Notes: generated from the letters alone by a model not told the origin. Positions 8,122-15,030 are shown, numbered from the stretch's first letter. The stretch is 23,420 nt of DNA from a virus (IMGVR_UViG_3300034071_000782:1-23420), one strand, 5' to 3'. Program-made: numbers and translations.

Positions 8122-8236
8122 AAAGGAGCAGAAGCGGAAACTAAAACCGCAAGCACTCCGACAAGCAAAGGCACGTCGTCAAGCACTTAAAAAGCGTCTC
8201 AATCGAGACGCTTCTTCTTTTTTCATAAATATTTAA
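8090..8236 (+). CDS. Possible small, very basic ORF overlapping the epimerase end
   Basis: 48 codons from ATG 8090, overlapping the end of the epimerase by 32 bases. The product is strongly basic, with a KKEQKRKLKP stretch and repeated QA(R/K) units (ALRQAKARRQALKKRLNRD), and would be a single charged helix. No family is recognised. The last codons run through the terminator stem at 8192-8213, which is unusual for a real gene, and there is no Shine-Dalgarno before the ATG. A nucleic-acid-binding peptide is possible; a chance ORF is the alternative. Confidence 0.4.
   Translation: MNTPNWQHHSKKEQKRKLKPQALRQAKARRQALKKRLNRDASSFFINI
8192..8223 (+). terminator. Rho-independent terminator of the gp55-gp46-epimerase operon
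   Basis: A 9-bp perfect stem (AAGCGTCTC at 8192-8200, GAGACGCTT at 8205-8213) with an AATC loop is followed by a T-rich run. The next late promoter box begins at the base after the T run. Confidence 0.92.
8224..8231 (+). promoter_or_regulatory. T4-type late promoter box CATAAATA
   Basis: CATAAATA differs from the T4 late consensus TATAAATA only at the first base. It sits immediately after a terminator and 13 bases before the ATG at 8245, the same layout as the box at 868. Confidence 0.75.
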
Positions 8237-8244
8237 AAAAAATT

Positions 8245-8469
8245 ATGGCAAAAGACGAAACTGAAATTGGTATTACTGGATTACCAATTCCTAAAAAGAA
8301 AAGATCTCCAGCAAAGCAACATGAGTTTGAAAAGAAGAGAAGGCAAAATTTAGGACCAAACGTTGGGGGAAGACCAATTAGATCTGATGTAACCCCAAAT
8401 TATAATCCGCGCCAAAGAACATTTGAACAATTTATGGAAGAAGTTAATAAAAAATTCCAAGACAGTTGA
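8245..8469 (+). CDS. Small basic late protein of unknown function
   Basis: 74 residues, rich in Lys, Arg, Pro and Asn, with little hydrophobic content and so probably mostly disordered. KKKRSPAKQHEFEKKRRQN lies near residues 18-36. The C-terminus contains TFEQFMEEVNKKF, which resembles the amphipathic capsid-targeting helix of T4 internal proteins, although here it is C-terminal. The gene stands alone between a late promoter box and a terminator, so it should be made late with virion proteins. I recognise no family. A DNA- or capsid-associated protein is a guess from charge and timing. Confidence 0.7.
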   Translation: MAKDETEIGITGLPIPKKKRSPAKQHEFEKKRRQNLGPNVGGRPIRSDVTPNYNPRQRTFEQFMEEVNKKFQDS

Positions 8470-8478
8470 CCAATTTTT

Positions 8479-8524
8479 GAACTGTCCACCACCCTCTTTT
8501 GCCAGAGGGATTTTTTTGTATACT
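8479..8524 (+). promoter_or_regulatory. Candidate promoter with upstream element before the VWA gene
   Basis: A -10-like TATACT (5 of 6) lies at 8519-8524, with no convincing -35. The element GAACTGTCCAC at 8479-8489 starts exactly 40 bases before the first base of this hexamer. The same arrangement (GAACCGTCCAC, then TACAAT) is present before the AAA+ gene at 10942. The repeated spacing is the main reason to list it. Confidence 0.4.
8492..8517 (+). terminator. Rho-independent terminator after the small late gene
   Basis: CCCTCT at 8492-8497 pairs with AGAGGG at 8504-8509 across a 6-base loop, followed by A and seven T. A second inverted repeat (GACAGTT 8461-8467 with AACTGTC 8480-8486) lies just upstream over the stop codon. 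Confidence 0.88.
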
Positions 8525-8546
8525 TGATTGAGTTCAAACGAATCTA

Positions 8547-10703
8547 ATGTCTGTTCGCCACGAAATCAAGTCCCAACTCGCCAAGCTGCTTGCTACCGAA
8601 GACCTTGTGGTTGAGCACAAGAAGGTGGAGACTGCTTGCTTTAATGTTCATACTCGTGTCCTGACTCTGCCGATGTGGGAGAAGGCAAGCAACACCGTGT
8701 ATGACCTTCTGGTGGGTCACGAAGTTGGTCACGCTCTCTATACACCTGATGAAGACTGGTTGAAGGAGCATAAGATTCCCCCACAGTTTGTGAATGTAGT
8801 AGAGGATGCTCGTATTGAGAAACTGATGAAGCGTCGTTATGCTGGTCTCGCCAAGACCTTCTATAACGGTTACAAGGAACTTGCCGATGATGATTTCTTC
8901 CAGATTGGTGATGATAAACTGGAAACTTATAATCTTGCCGATCGCGCAAATCTTTATTTCAAGATTGGTAACTACACAGATATTCCCATTGAGCGTGGTG
9001 AAGAGACTGAAATTATCAATCTGATTGCCGACACTGAAACCTTTGCTGATGTGCTCGTGGCAGCAGAGGAACTCTATAAGTATTGTAAACACAAGCAACA
9101 GGAAGAAACCAAGATTTCTTTGGATAATCTTGAGTCCCAGCAGAGTGGTGCTAACAATCAACCTGCTTCCGACTTTACTGACCAGCAGGAAGGTGAGAAT
9201 GACCAACCAGAGTCTGATGGTTCTGGAGGTGCTAATTCTCAAGAAAAGTCTCAACAAAGAGAACAAACTATCAAATCCCCTATTGGTGCGGAGAATATTG
9301 AAGAACCAGAAGTTAAGACTATGGATTCTCTTGAGGAAGCTCTTAAGGATCTTGTAGATAACTCTTGTTTTGAAAACGTTTATCTAGAATTGCCCGAACT
9401 AGATCTTGGTAAAATTATTGTTCCAAATTCCGAAATTCATTCTAAATGTAGTGAGAGTTGGAATGAGTTTCTTGAAAATCACAACTTCTCTAAAGAACAT
9501 ATTTTTGGTGAAGTGGACAAGCGATATCAAGAATTTAAAAAATCAGCACAAAAAGAAGTTACATATCTTGTTAAAGAGTTTGAATGTCGTAAAGCAGCTG
9601 ACTCTTATTCTCGATCGACAGTTGCTCGTACTGGTGTTTTGGACTGTTCTAAACTTCATACCTATAAGCATAATGAAGATCTTTTTAAAAAAGTAACTAC
9701 TCTTGCTGAAGGAAAAAATCATGGATTGGTGTTTATTTTAGACTGGTCTGGATCAATGTCTGATGTAATTGTCGATACTATTAAACAGTTGTTTAATCTG
9801 ATTTGGTTCTGTAAAAAAGTCTCAATTCCTTTTGAAGTATACGCATTCACTACCGATTATCCTTTGGTCAAATATAGTTCAGATGGAAAGGCAGATCTTC
9901 GTATGCTATCTTATAAAAAAAGAGATGGACTCATTCAAGTTGTAGAATGGTTTTCTTTGATGAATATGTTGACTAGTAAAACAAATTCAAAAATTCTGGA
10001 AGAACAAATGAAAAATATTTTCCGAATTGCTCATTCATTTGATCGCCATTTTTATTGTCAATATAGTGTTCCTTCTGGTCTTAGTCTTTCGGGAACGCCA
10101 TTAAATGAATCTCTAATCGCTTTGCATCAAATTCTTCCAAAATTTCAAAAAGATAATAAACTCCAAAAAGTTCAATGTGTTATTCTTACTGATGGTGAAG
10201 CTTGTAATGTTACCTATCACCGCGAAGTTAAGCGTCATTGGGAATCTGAACCATATTTGGGAACATCCCATATTGGAGCAAATGCTTACCTAAGAGATCG
10301 TAAAACTGGGAATACATATGCGTTCGATGGTAATCATCATACGATTACTGAAATTCTTCTTCAAAATCTTAGGGACAAATTCTCAAACATCAACTTTATT
10401 GGAATTCGTGTCCTTGAACCTAGGGATGCTGGTAATTTTATTCGTCGCTATTATGGTTGGTATGGAGAAGAATTGGATAAAATGATGAGCGTTTGGAAAA
10501 AAGAAAAAACAATTTCTATTAAAAAATCTTCCTACAATACTTATTTTGGATTGTCTGCAACTGCTCTTGCCCAAGATAGTGAGTTTGACATTGCGGAATG
10601 TGCTACTAAATCACAAATTAAATCCGCTTTTGTTAAAAGTCTTAGGGGTAAAAAAATGAATAAAAAAATCCTTAATGAATTTATTGAGTTGGTAGCAAAA
10701 TGA
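8547..10703 (+). CDS. HExxH-containing VWA-domain protein (CobT-like partner of the AAA+ ATPase)
   Basis: 718 residues in three parts. The N-terminal about 190 residues are a zinc-metallopeptidase-like domain with HEVGH at 58-62 and a downstream VEDARIE helix (E86), a plausible third zinc ligand; cyanophage homologues are often labelled peptidase. Residues about 190-270 are an acidic, Gln/Ser/Gly-rich linker. The C-terminal part is a von Willebrand A domain with a MIDAS motif D399-W-S401-G-S403 and D549 in ILTDGEA. The VEDARIEKL-M-RR-AGLA segment and the acidic linker plus VWA recall CobT, the partner of CobS in cobaltochelatase. MoxR-type AAA+ ATPases usually work with such VWA proteins, and one is encoded just downstream. 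The real substrate is unknown; chelatase, peptidase and remodelling roles are all possible. Codon composition changes along the gene. Confidence 0.82.
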   Translation: MSVRHEIKSQLAKLLATEDLVVEHKKVETACFNVHTRVLTLPMWEKASNTVYDLLVGHEVGHALYTPDEDWLKEHKIPPQFVNVVEDARIEKLMKRRYAGLAKTFYNGYKELADDDFFQIGDDKLETYNLADRANLYFKIGNYTDIPIERGEETEIINLIADTETFADVLVAAEELYKYCKHKQQEETKISLDNLESQQSGANNQPASDFTDQQEGENDQPESDGSGGANSQEKSQQREQTIKSPIGAENIEEPEVKTMDSLEEALKDLVDNSCFENVYLELPELDLGKIIVPNSEIHSKCSESWNEFLENHNFSKEHIFGEVDKRYQEFKKSAQKEVTYLVKEFECRKAADSYSRSTVARTGVLDCSKLHTYKHNEDLFKKVTTLAEGKNHGLVFILDWSGSMSDVIVDTIKQLFNLIWFCKKVSIPFEVYAFTTDYPLVKYSSDGKADLRMLSYKKRDGLIQVVEWFSLMNMLTSKTNSKILEEQMKNIFRIAHSFDRHFYCQYSVPSGLSLSGTPLNESLIALHQILPKFQKDNKLQKVQCVILTDGEACNVTYHREVKRHWESEPYLGTSHIGANAYLRDRKTGNTYAFDGNHHTITEILLQNLRDKFSNINFIGIRVLEPRDAGNFIRRYYGWYGEELDKMMSVWKKEKTISIKKSSYNTYFGLSATALAQDSEFDIAECATKSQIKSAFVKSLRGKKMNKKILNEFIELVAK

Positions 10704-10864
10704 ATTTGCAACACATAGTTAAAGAAGAAACTAAAGAAGTATTCATTTTATGTGATAGTGTAATCACAGCAATGGGAGTGGAGTCCTGGGTAAAAAAGTA
10801 TTACCCAGGATATACCGCTAAAATAATATCTAAAAAATTCTTTGAGCAGATGGGACAATCTTAG
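10700..10864 (+). CDS. 54-residue hypothetical protein between VWA and AAA+ genes
   Basis: The start ATG overlaps the VWA gene stop as ATGA, giving a 54-residue product: a charged N-terminus, then VFILCDSVITAMGVESWVKKYYPGY and a basic, aromatic C-terminus (IISKKFFEQMGQ). The coupling and sensible composition support a real gene. I recognise no family. A small adaptor or regulator of the flanking pair is possible from position only. Confidence 0.6.
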   Translation: MNLQHIVKEETKEVFILCDSVITAMGVESWVKKYYPGYTAKIISKKFFEQMGQS

Positions 10865-10909
10865 AACCGTCCACTGGTAACTCCATCTTCCTCAAAGTCA
10901 GTGTACAAT
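10864..10909 (+). promoter_or_regulatory. Candidate promoter with upstream element before the AAA+ gene
   Basis: GAACCGTCCAC at 10864-10874 starts exactly 40 bases before a -10-like TACAAT (5 of 6) at 10904-10909. The region before the VWA gene has the same element with one difference and the same spacing. No clear -35 is seen. The 77-base gap is otherwise featureless. Confidence 0.4.
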
Positions 10910-10941
10910 TACTATGTTGAAACAAACCACCCAACTACATC

Positions 10942-12075
10942 ATGTCTCGCAAATCTTCTGTGAACGACGAAGCCCTTTTTGATAGCATCAAAGAACTTTA
11001 TGGTTCTGAAATTACTTCTGGCGATCTTAGGGGTTTCTGTGCTTCTCATGGTCTGAATTATCAGACAGTGACTCGTCGCCTTGAGCAATTTAAAACTTCT
11101 CGTGGGCGTTGGAATCTTGAGGTAACCCAAGAGCGAGTCAATGAAATTGAACGTACATTCCAGTCTCCCTCTGCTCTTCCTTCCATCGAACAAAATCTTA
11201 TTCCTGACAAAGATGATACCTTCGTCCAGTTTGGTAATTTTAAAGATGTTAAACGTATTATTCAGTCCTGTTTGTTTTATCCAACGTTCATTACGGGTCT
11301 TTCGGGTAATGGTAAAACGTTCAGTGTGGAACAAGCTTGTGCTCAACTAAAGCGTGAGATGATTCGTGTCAACATCACGATTGAGACTGATGAGGATGAT
11401 TTGATTGGTGGTTTCCGTCTGGTGAATGGTGAGACCGTTTGGCACAATGGTCCTGTTGTGGAAGCTCTGGAACGTGGTGCAATTCTGCTTCTGGATGAGA
11501 TTGACCTTGCCTCCAATAAAATCCTCTGCCTTCAGTCTGTTCTGGAAGGCAAGGGTGTCTTCCTTAAGAAAATTGGTAAGTATGTCAAACCCGCTGCGGG
11601 TTTCAACGTTGTTGCTACCGCTAACACCAAAGGTAAGGGTAGTGATGATGGTCGCTTCATCGGCACTAACGTTCTCAACGAAGCATTCCTTGAGCGTTTC
11701 CCTGTGACCTTTGAGCAGTCCTATCCTGCTCCTGCTACTGAACAGAAGATTCTGGAAGGCATTGCTCTGGACCTTGGCGTGGAAGACCGCGACTTCTGTA
11801 AGCGCCTGGTTGACTGGGCAGACATCATTCGCAAGACCTTCTACGATGGTGGTATTGATGAAATCATTAGCACCCGCCGTCTTGTCCATATCATTCGTGC
11901 TTATAGCATCTTCCAAGACAAGGCAAAGGCAATCCAAGTGTGTGTGAATCGTTTTGATGACGAAACCAAACAGTCCTTCCTGGAACTGTATGATAAAGTG
12001 GATGCTGACTTCCAAATGCCTTCTACTGGTCCTGAACTGACTGCAGAATACATTGACCAACCCACCCCATTCTGA
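10942..12075 (+). CDS. cobS: CobS-like MoxR-family AAA+ ATPase
   Basis: 377 residues. AAA+ core: Walker A GLSGNGKT at 119-126, Walker B ILLLDEID at 181-188, a sensor-1-type VVATANT at 223-229, and arginine-finger candidates in LNEAFLERF at 245-253. TETDEDDLIGGFRL near 148-160 is the loop typical of MoxR/CobS/NorQ/CbbQ proteins. The first about 60 residues, with HGLNYQTVTRRLEQF, look like a small helical DNA-binding-like or CobS N-terminal domain. Cyanophage genomes carry this gene as a known auxiliary gene called cobS (cobaltochelatase subunit). The VWA gene upstream fits a CobS/CobT-like pair; no CobN-type large subunit is in the window. The second half is markedly richer in G+C than the start. 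The C-terminal codons contain the next operon's -35 box. Confidence 0.88.
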   Translation: MSRKSSVNDEALFDSIKELYGSEITSGDLRGFCASHGLNYQTVTRRLEQFKTSRGRWNLEVTQERVNEIERTFQSPSALPSIEQNLIPDKDDTFVQFGNFKDVKRIIQSCLFYPTFITGLSGNGKTFSVEQACAQLKREMIRVNITIETDEDDLIGGFRLVNGETVWHNGPVVEALERGAILLLDEIDLASNKILCLQSVLEGKGVFLKKIGKYVKPAAGFNVVATANTKGKGSDDGRFIGTNVLNEAFLERFPVTFEQSYPAPATEQKILEGIALDLGVEDRDFCKRLVDWADIIRKTFYDGGIDEIISTRRLVHIIRAYSIFQDKAKAIQVCVNRFDDETKQSFLELYDKVDADFQMPSTGPELTAEYIDQPTPF

Positions 12076-12081
12076 TATAAT
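12053..12081 (+). promoter_or_regulatory. Strong sigma70-type promoter for the gp45-gp44-gp62-regA operon
   Basis: TTGACC (5 of 6) at 12053-12058, a 17-base spacer, and a perfect TATAAT at 12076-12081 preceded by TG and one base (12073-12074), an extended -10. It overlaps the last codons of the AAA+ gene. The expected transcription start is near 12088, about 9 bases before the ATG at 12097. This is the best sigma70 promoter in the window. Confidence 0.85.
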
Positions 12082-12083
12082 TG

Positions 12084-12108
12084 GGGGAGGTAAATTATGA
12101 CCCTCCCC
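12084..12108 (+). promoter_or_regulatory. G+C-rich hairpin enclosing the start codon at 12097
   Basis: GGGGAGG at 12084-12090 is perfectly complementary to CCTCCCC at 12102-12108; the 11-base loop contains ATG 12097-12099, and the left arm contains the Shine-Dalgarno GGAGG. Transcripts reading in from upstream would fold this and hide the ribosome site. Transcripts from the promoter at 12053-12081 start inside the left arm. Partial termination by this stem is another possibility, but the following T run is poor. Confidence 0.6.
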
Positions 12109-12642
12109 TTTATTATGGACGAACATCCTTATTCAGAAAACGATTTTAATTTAATGTCTAACTTATCAAATCAAGATTTTTGGGTTGAAGATGGAATTAG
12201 TTTAACAGGTAATCCCAATCCTTCACCAGACATGATTGTTCTTGGATCTAGACTCCCTGGTGGTATGGGTGATGACCACCTTACTTTGAATTCACCTTAC
12301 ACTTTTAATCTTAATATGAGTGAAACTAAAAATCATCTTTGGAAATACAATGAAGATAAAATCCTCAAAGATATTGAGGATTATGTGACTAGCACTTATG
12401 GTAGTCATTACTGTGGGCACAATCAAGATCACAAAGACATTCAAACTATTGATTTGATGGCAGCTAAGGATCTTGCTCCTGGTTTTTGTCAAGCAAATAT
12501 TCTTAAATATGGCAGTCGTTATGGTGACAAAGATGGTCGCAACAAACGTGACCTGATGAAAGTCATTCACTATGCCATGCTACTCCTTCACTTTGATGGG
12601 CATTATTCTCGCAAAGACAATGGTCTTTCCGAATTTCGATGA
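12097..12642 (+). CDS. DUF3310-like protein
   Basis: 181 residues. The C-terminal half fits the phage DUF3310 (SaV-like) pattern: SHYCGHNQDHKDIQTIDLM, then FCQANILKYGSRYGDKDGRNKRDLMKVIHYAMLLL, i.e. HY, an Ile-Asp element, (G/A)NxxKYxxR, a Gly-Asn loop and D(L/M)xKxxHYxxLL. This family occurs widely in phages and has been linked loosely to nucleotide metabolism, without a proven reaction. The N-terminal 90 residues are acidic, Asn-rich and of low complexity. ATG 12097 has GGGAGG six bases upstream; ATG 12115 is an alternative start. It is the first gene of the clamp/clamp-loader operon and its stop overlaps an ATG in the gp45 frame. Confidence 0.68.
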   Translation: MTLPFIMDEHPYSENDFNLMSNLSNQDFWVEDGISLTGNPNPSPDMIVLGSRLPGGMGDDHLTLNSPYTFNLNMSETKNHLWKYNEDKILKDIEDYVTSTYGSHYCGHNQDHKDIQTIDLMAAKDLAPGFCQANILKYGSRYGDKDGRNKRDLMKVIHYAMLLLHFDGHYSRKDNGLSEFR

Positions 12643-12665
12643 TTATGAATTTGAACTCCCAAACT

Positions 12666-13331
12666 ATGAAACTTTCTGATAAAACTCTGAATCTTCTAAA
12701 GAACTTTTCTAACATTAATCAATCTATTCTTTTTAAACAAGGTAGTAAGCTTCGCACCATTAGTGTTATGAAGAACATTCTTGCAGAAGCAGACATCACC
12801 GAAGAGATCCCTAAAGACTTTGGAATTTACGATCTCAATCAATTTTTGAATGGATTGGATCTACATAAAGATCCTGCACTTGACTTTACTCATGATAGTT
12901 ATGTTGTAATTCGTGAGGGTAAAACTCGTTCAAATTACTTTTTTGCTGATCCAAACGTAATTATTACTCCTCCAGAAAAAGAACTTATTCTTCCTTCTGA
13001 AGACGTATCGTTTAGCATTACTTCCGATCAACTGACTCGTCTTATTAAAGCTGCTAATATCTTCCAACTTCCTGATTTGTCTGTTATCGGTGAAGCAGGT
13101 GTTGTTAAGATTGTGGTCCGCGATAAAAAGAATGATACCTCTAATGACTTCCAAGTTATTGTGGGTGAGACTGAACTTAACTTCTGCTTTAATTTTAAAG
13201 TAGAAAATATTAAGATTATTCCTGGAACATATCAGGTCAGCATCTCAAGTAAACTTTTGTCACGTTTTGACAGTAAGGATTATGACCTGAAGTATTATAT
13301 TGCTCTGGAACCTGATTCAACATTTGGATGA
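12666..13331 (+). CDS. gp45: Sliding clamp gp45
   Basis: 221 residues from ATG 12666 (T4 gp45: 228). It is the trimeric DNA clamp that gives gp43 processivity and, in T4, activates gp55-dependent late transcription. The start MKLSDKTLNLLKNF lines up with T4 MKLSKDTTALLKNF, and the later IYDLNQFLNGLDL with T4 IYDLNGFLGILSL. The T4-type C-terminal end matches in length. I chose 12666 because of this alignment; the frame is open to ATG 12639, which overlaps the previous stop as ATGA and would add nine residues, so that start remains possible. Neither has a clear Shine-Dalgarno. The stop overlaps the next gene as ATGA. Confidence 0.93.
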   Translation: MKLSDKTLNLLKNFSNINQSILFKQGSKLRTISVMKNILAEADITEEIPKDFGIYDLNQFLNGLDLHKDPALDFTHDSYVVIREGKTRSNYFFADPNVIITPPEKELILPSEDVSFSITSDQLTRLIKAANIFQLPDLSVIGEAGVVKIVVRDKKNDTSNDFQVIVGETELNFCFNFKVENIKIIPGTYQVSISSKLLSRFDSKDYDLKYYIALEPDSTFG

Positions 13332-13840
13332 ACATTTTTGTAACCTCTCCTTGGCCTGCTGAAAGTGCTGTCTGTCTCCCTGATAAACACGTTGTCAAAA
13401 TGCCATTAGAGTGCTGTCAGATGCTCTCTATCGTGGCATCTGACAAATGGGGACATGGATACGGAACTCTTCCAAAGTCTGATGGAACGCCATACAAGAC
13501 AGAGAAGGGAGCATTCCGTAATCATCCATGTACAAAGTGGGCAATGGAATCAATCCACAATGCCTACTGGTTAATTAAGTGGGGACTTAACTTGTCAGAT
13601 GAGTACGCCCTTCGCTATAATAAGATTCACTCTTGTTATAAAACACTTGTGGATGCTTATTATCTTTTTCCTAAAGGAAAGATTACTGAAGTAACACCGT
13701 TTGCGAGAGCGATGCCTGATGAGTATAAACTTGACACAAGCATTGACACTTTTACTGCTTACAAGATGTATATCGCATCCAAATCTTGGGTTGCATCTAA
13801 TTATCTTCGTATGCCAGAACGAAAACCTGATTGGGTATAA
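13328..13840 (+). CDS. Conserved phage protein of unknown function between gp45 and gp44
   Basis: 170 residues. Conserved-looking blocks: MNIFVTSPWPAESAVCLPDKHVVKM at the N-terminus, HPCTKWAMESIHNAYWLIKW near 66-85, and LSDEYALRYNKIHSCYKT near 88-105, with a Lys/Pro-rich C-terminus (MPERKPDWV). I recall similar phage proteins with the order DxxxVxKMxxExxQML, HPCxxWxxxxxxNYxWL, and EYxxRxxKxH, without an established role. The helical arrangement slightly recalls T4 endonuclease V (pyrimidine-dimer glycosylase), but I cannot support that identity. It starts with an ATGA overlap on gp45 and precedes gp44 by six bases, so it is co-expressed with the clamp. Confidence 0.7.
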   Translation: MNIFVTSPWPAESAVCLPDKHVVKMPLECCQMLSIVASDKWGHGYGTLPKSDGTPYKTEKGAFRNHPCTKWAMESIHNAYWLIKWGLNLSDEYALRYNKIHSCYKTLVDAYYLFPKGKITEVTPFARAMPDEYKLDTSIDTFTAYKMYIASKSWVASNYLRMPERKPDWV

Positions 13841-13846
13841 AAAATT

Positions 13847-14794
13847 ATGAGTCGTGATGAATTTTTGTGGGTTGAGAAATATCGCCCCAAAACAATTGAA
13901 GATTGTATTCTCCCTGAGAATATTAAGAAAACATTTACAGACTTTCTAAATAAAGGCGAAGTGCCAAACTTGCTTCTTGCTGGTCCTGCTGGATGTGGCA
14001 AGACAACGGTGGCAAAAGCACTCTGTAATGAATTGGGAGTAGATGTTTATGTCATTAACGGATCCGACGAAGGTAGATTCCTCGATACTGTCCGAAACAA
14101 TGCGAAGAACTTCGCTTCGACCGTCTCACTTTCGTCAACTGCTAAACACAAAGTCATCATCATTGATGAGGCAGATAACACAACAAACGACGTACAACTC
14201 CTCCTACGTGCTTCTATTGAGGAGTTTGCTAACAACTGTAGATTCATCTTTACCTGTAATTACAAGAACAAAATCATTGAACCACTCCATTCTCGATGTG
14301 CAGTCGTCGAATTTGGAATTAAGTCAAAGGAAAAACCAAAACTTGCTGCAGCATTTTTTACTCGCCTTCAAGACATCCTTCAAAAAGAGTCAATTCAATA
14401 TGACCAAAAAGTACTGATTGAATTGGTTAATAAGCATTTTCCAGATTGGAGGCGAGTACTTAATGAGTGCCAACGTTATGCTGTTGGTGGAAAAATTGAT
14501 ACAGGAATCCTGGCATCATTCTCTGATACTAATGTAAATGAACTTATTAAAAATCTCAAAACTAAAAACTTTACTGAAGTCCGAAAGTGGGTGGTCGGGA
14601 ACTTGGATAACGATGCTTCAAGTTTACTTCGTAGGATTTATGACTCCTCTCTTGATGATCTTTCACCCCAATCTATTCCTGCTGCCGTTCTTATTGTTGC
14701 TAAGTACCAATACCAATGTGCATTCGTGGCTGACCAAGAAATAAATCTTCTTGCTGCTCTTACTGAAATTATGGTGGAGTGTGAGTTTAAATGA
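13847..14794 (+). CDS. gp44: Clamp loader large subunit gp44
   Basis: 315 residues (T4 gp44: 319). AAA+ ATPase that, as four copies with one gp62, opens and loads the gp45 clamp. Motifs: the RFC-type N-terminus FLWVEKYRPKTIEDCILP, Walker A GPAGCGKT at 46-53, Walker B with DEAD at 107-110, a sensor-1 TCN near 136-138, and the SRC motif at 149-151 carrying the arginine finger R150. The remainder is the helical collar region. The stop overlaps the next gene as ATGA. In T4, gp62 follows directly; here it is separated by about 2.75 kb of other genes. Confidence 0.97.
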   Translation: MSRDEFLWVEKYRPKTIEDCILPENIKKTFTDFLNKGEVPNLLLAGPAGCGKTTVAKALCNELGVDVYVINGSDEGRFLDTVRNNAKNFASTVSLSSTAKHKVIIIDEADNTTNDVQLLLRASIEEFANNCRFIFTCNYKNKIIEPLHSRCAVVEFGIKSKEKPKLAAAFFTRLQDILQKESIQYDQKVLIELVNKHFPDWRRVLNECQRYAVGGKIDTGILASFSDTNVNELIKNLKTKNFTEVRKWVVGNLDNDASSLLRRIYDSSLDDLSPQSIPAAVLIVAKYQYQCAFVADQEINLLAALTEIMVECEFK

Positions 14795-15030
14795 AAAACA
14801 AAAAACTCAAAGAACTTATTCAAAAACCTTTAAGGTTTCATCATCAAGATATTCATGAGGAACTTGATGAACTCAAAAAACAACATCAAGTTAAATCCAA
14901 GTGGTACTATATCTTTTGGGGTTCTATGGCAATCGCTGTTGTTACTGGACAAGTATATATTGGTTTAGGATACAAAGAAATGGCAAATGCCTTTAAATCA
15001 ATTCAAATTCATGTAGGATGTTCACAATGA
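14791..15030 (+). CDS. Small single-pass membrane protein
   Basis: 79 residues. The N-terminal 38 residues are charged and helical (EELDELKKQHQVKSK); then WYYIFWGSMAIAVVTGQVYIGLGY (about 38-61) is one membrane segment, followed by a short tail. The positive charge before the segment predicts the N-terminus in the cytoplasm. No family is recognised. It is coupled to gp44 and to the next Sm-like gene by ATGA overlaps on both sides, so it belongs to the operon. An inner- or thylakoid-membrane site in the host is possible. Confidence 0.7.
   Translation: MKNKKLKELIQKPLRFHHQDIHEELDELKKQHQVKSKWYYIFWGSMAIAVVTGQVYIGLGYKEMANAFKSIQIHVGCSQ

Noticed and set aside
8544-9266. 240-codon open frame on the minus strand
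   Set aside because: Fully antisense to the HExxH/VWA gene, whose motifs prove the + strand frame; composition is low-complexity Leu/Ile/Ser.
11347-12126. 259-codon open frame on the minus strand
   Set aside because: It lies opposite the well-supported CobS-like ATPase, has no recognisable motif, and is explained by the codon bias of the + strand gene.
13328-13840. Assignment as pyrimidine-dimer glycosylase (endonuclease V)
   Set aside because: Only a loose helical resemblance; the N-terminal catalytic threonine context and other key residues could not be matched.
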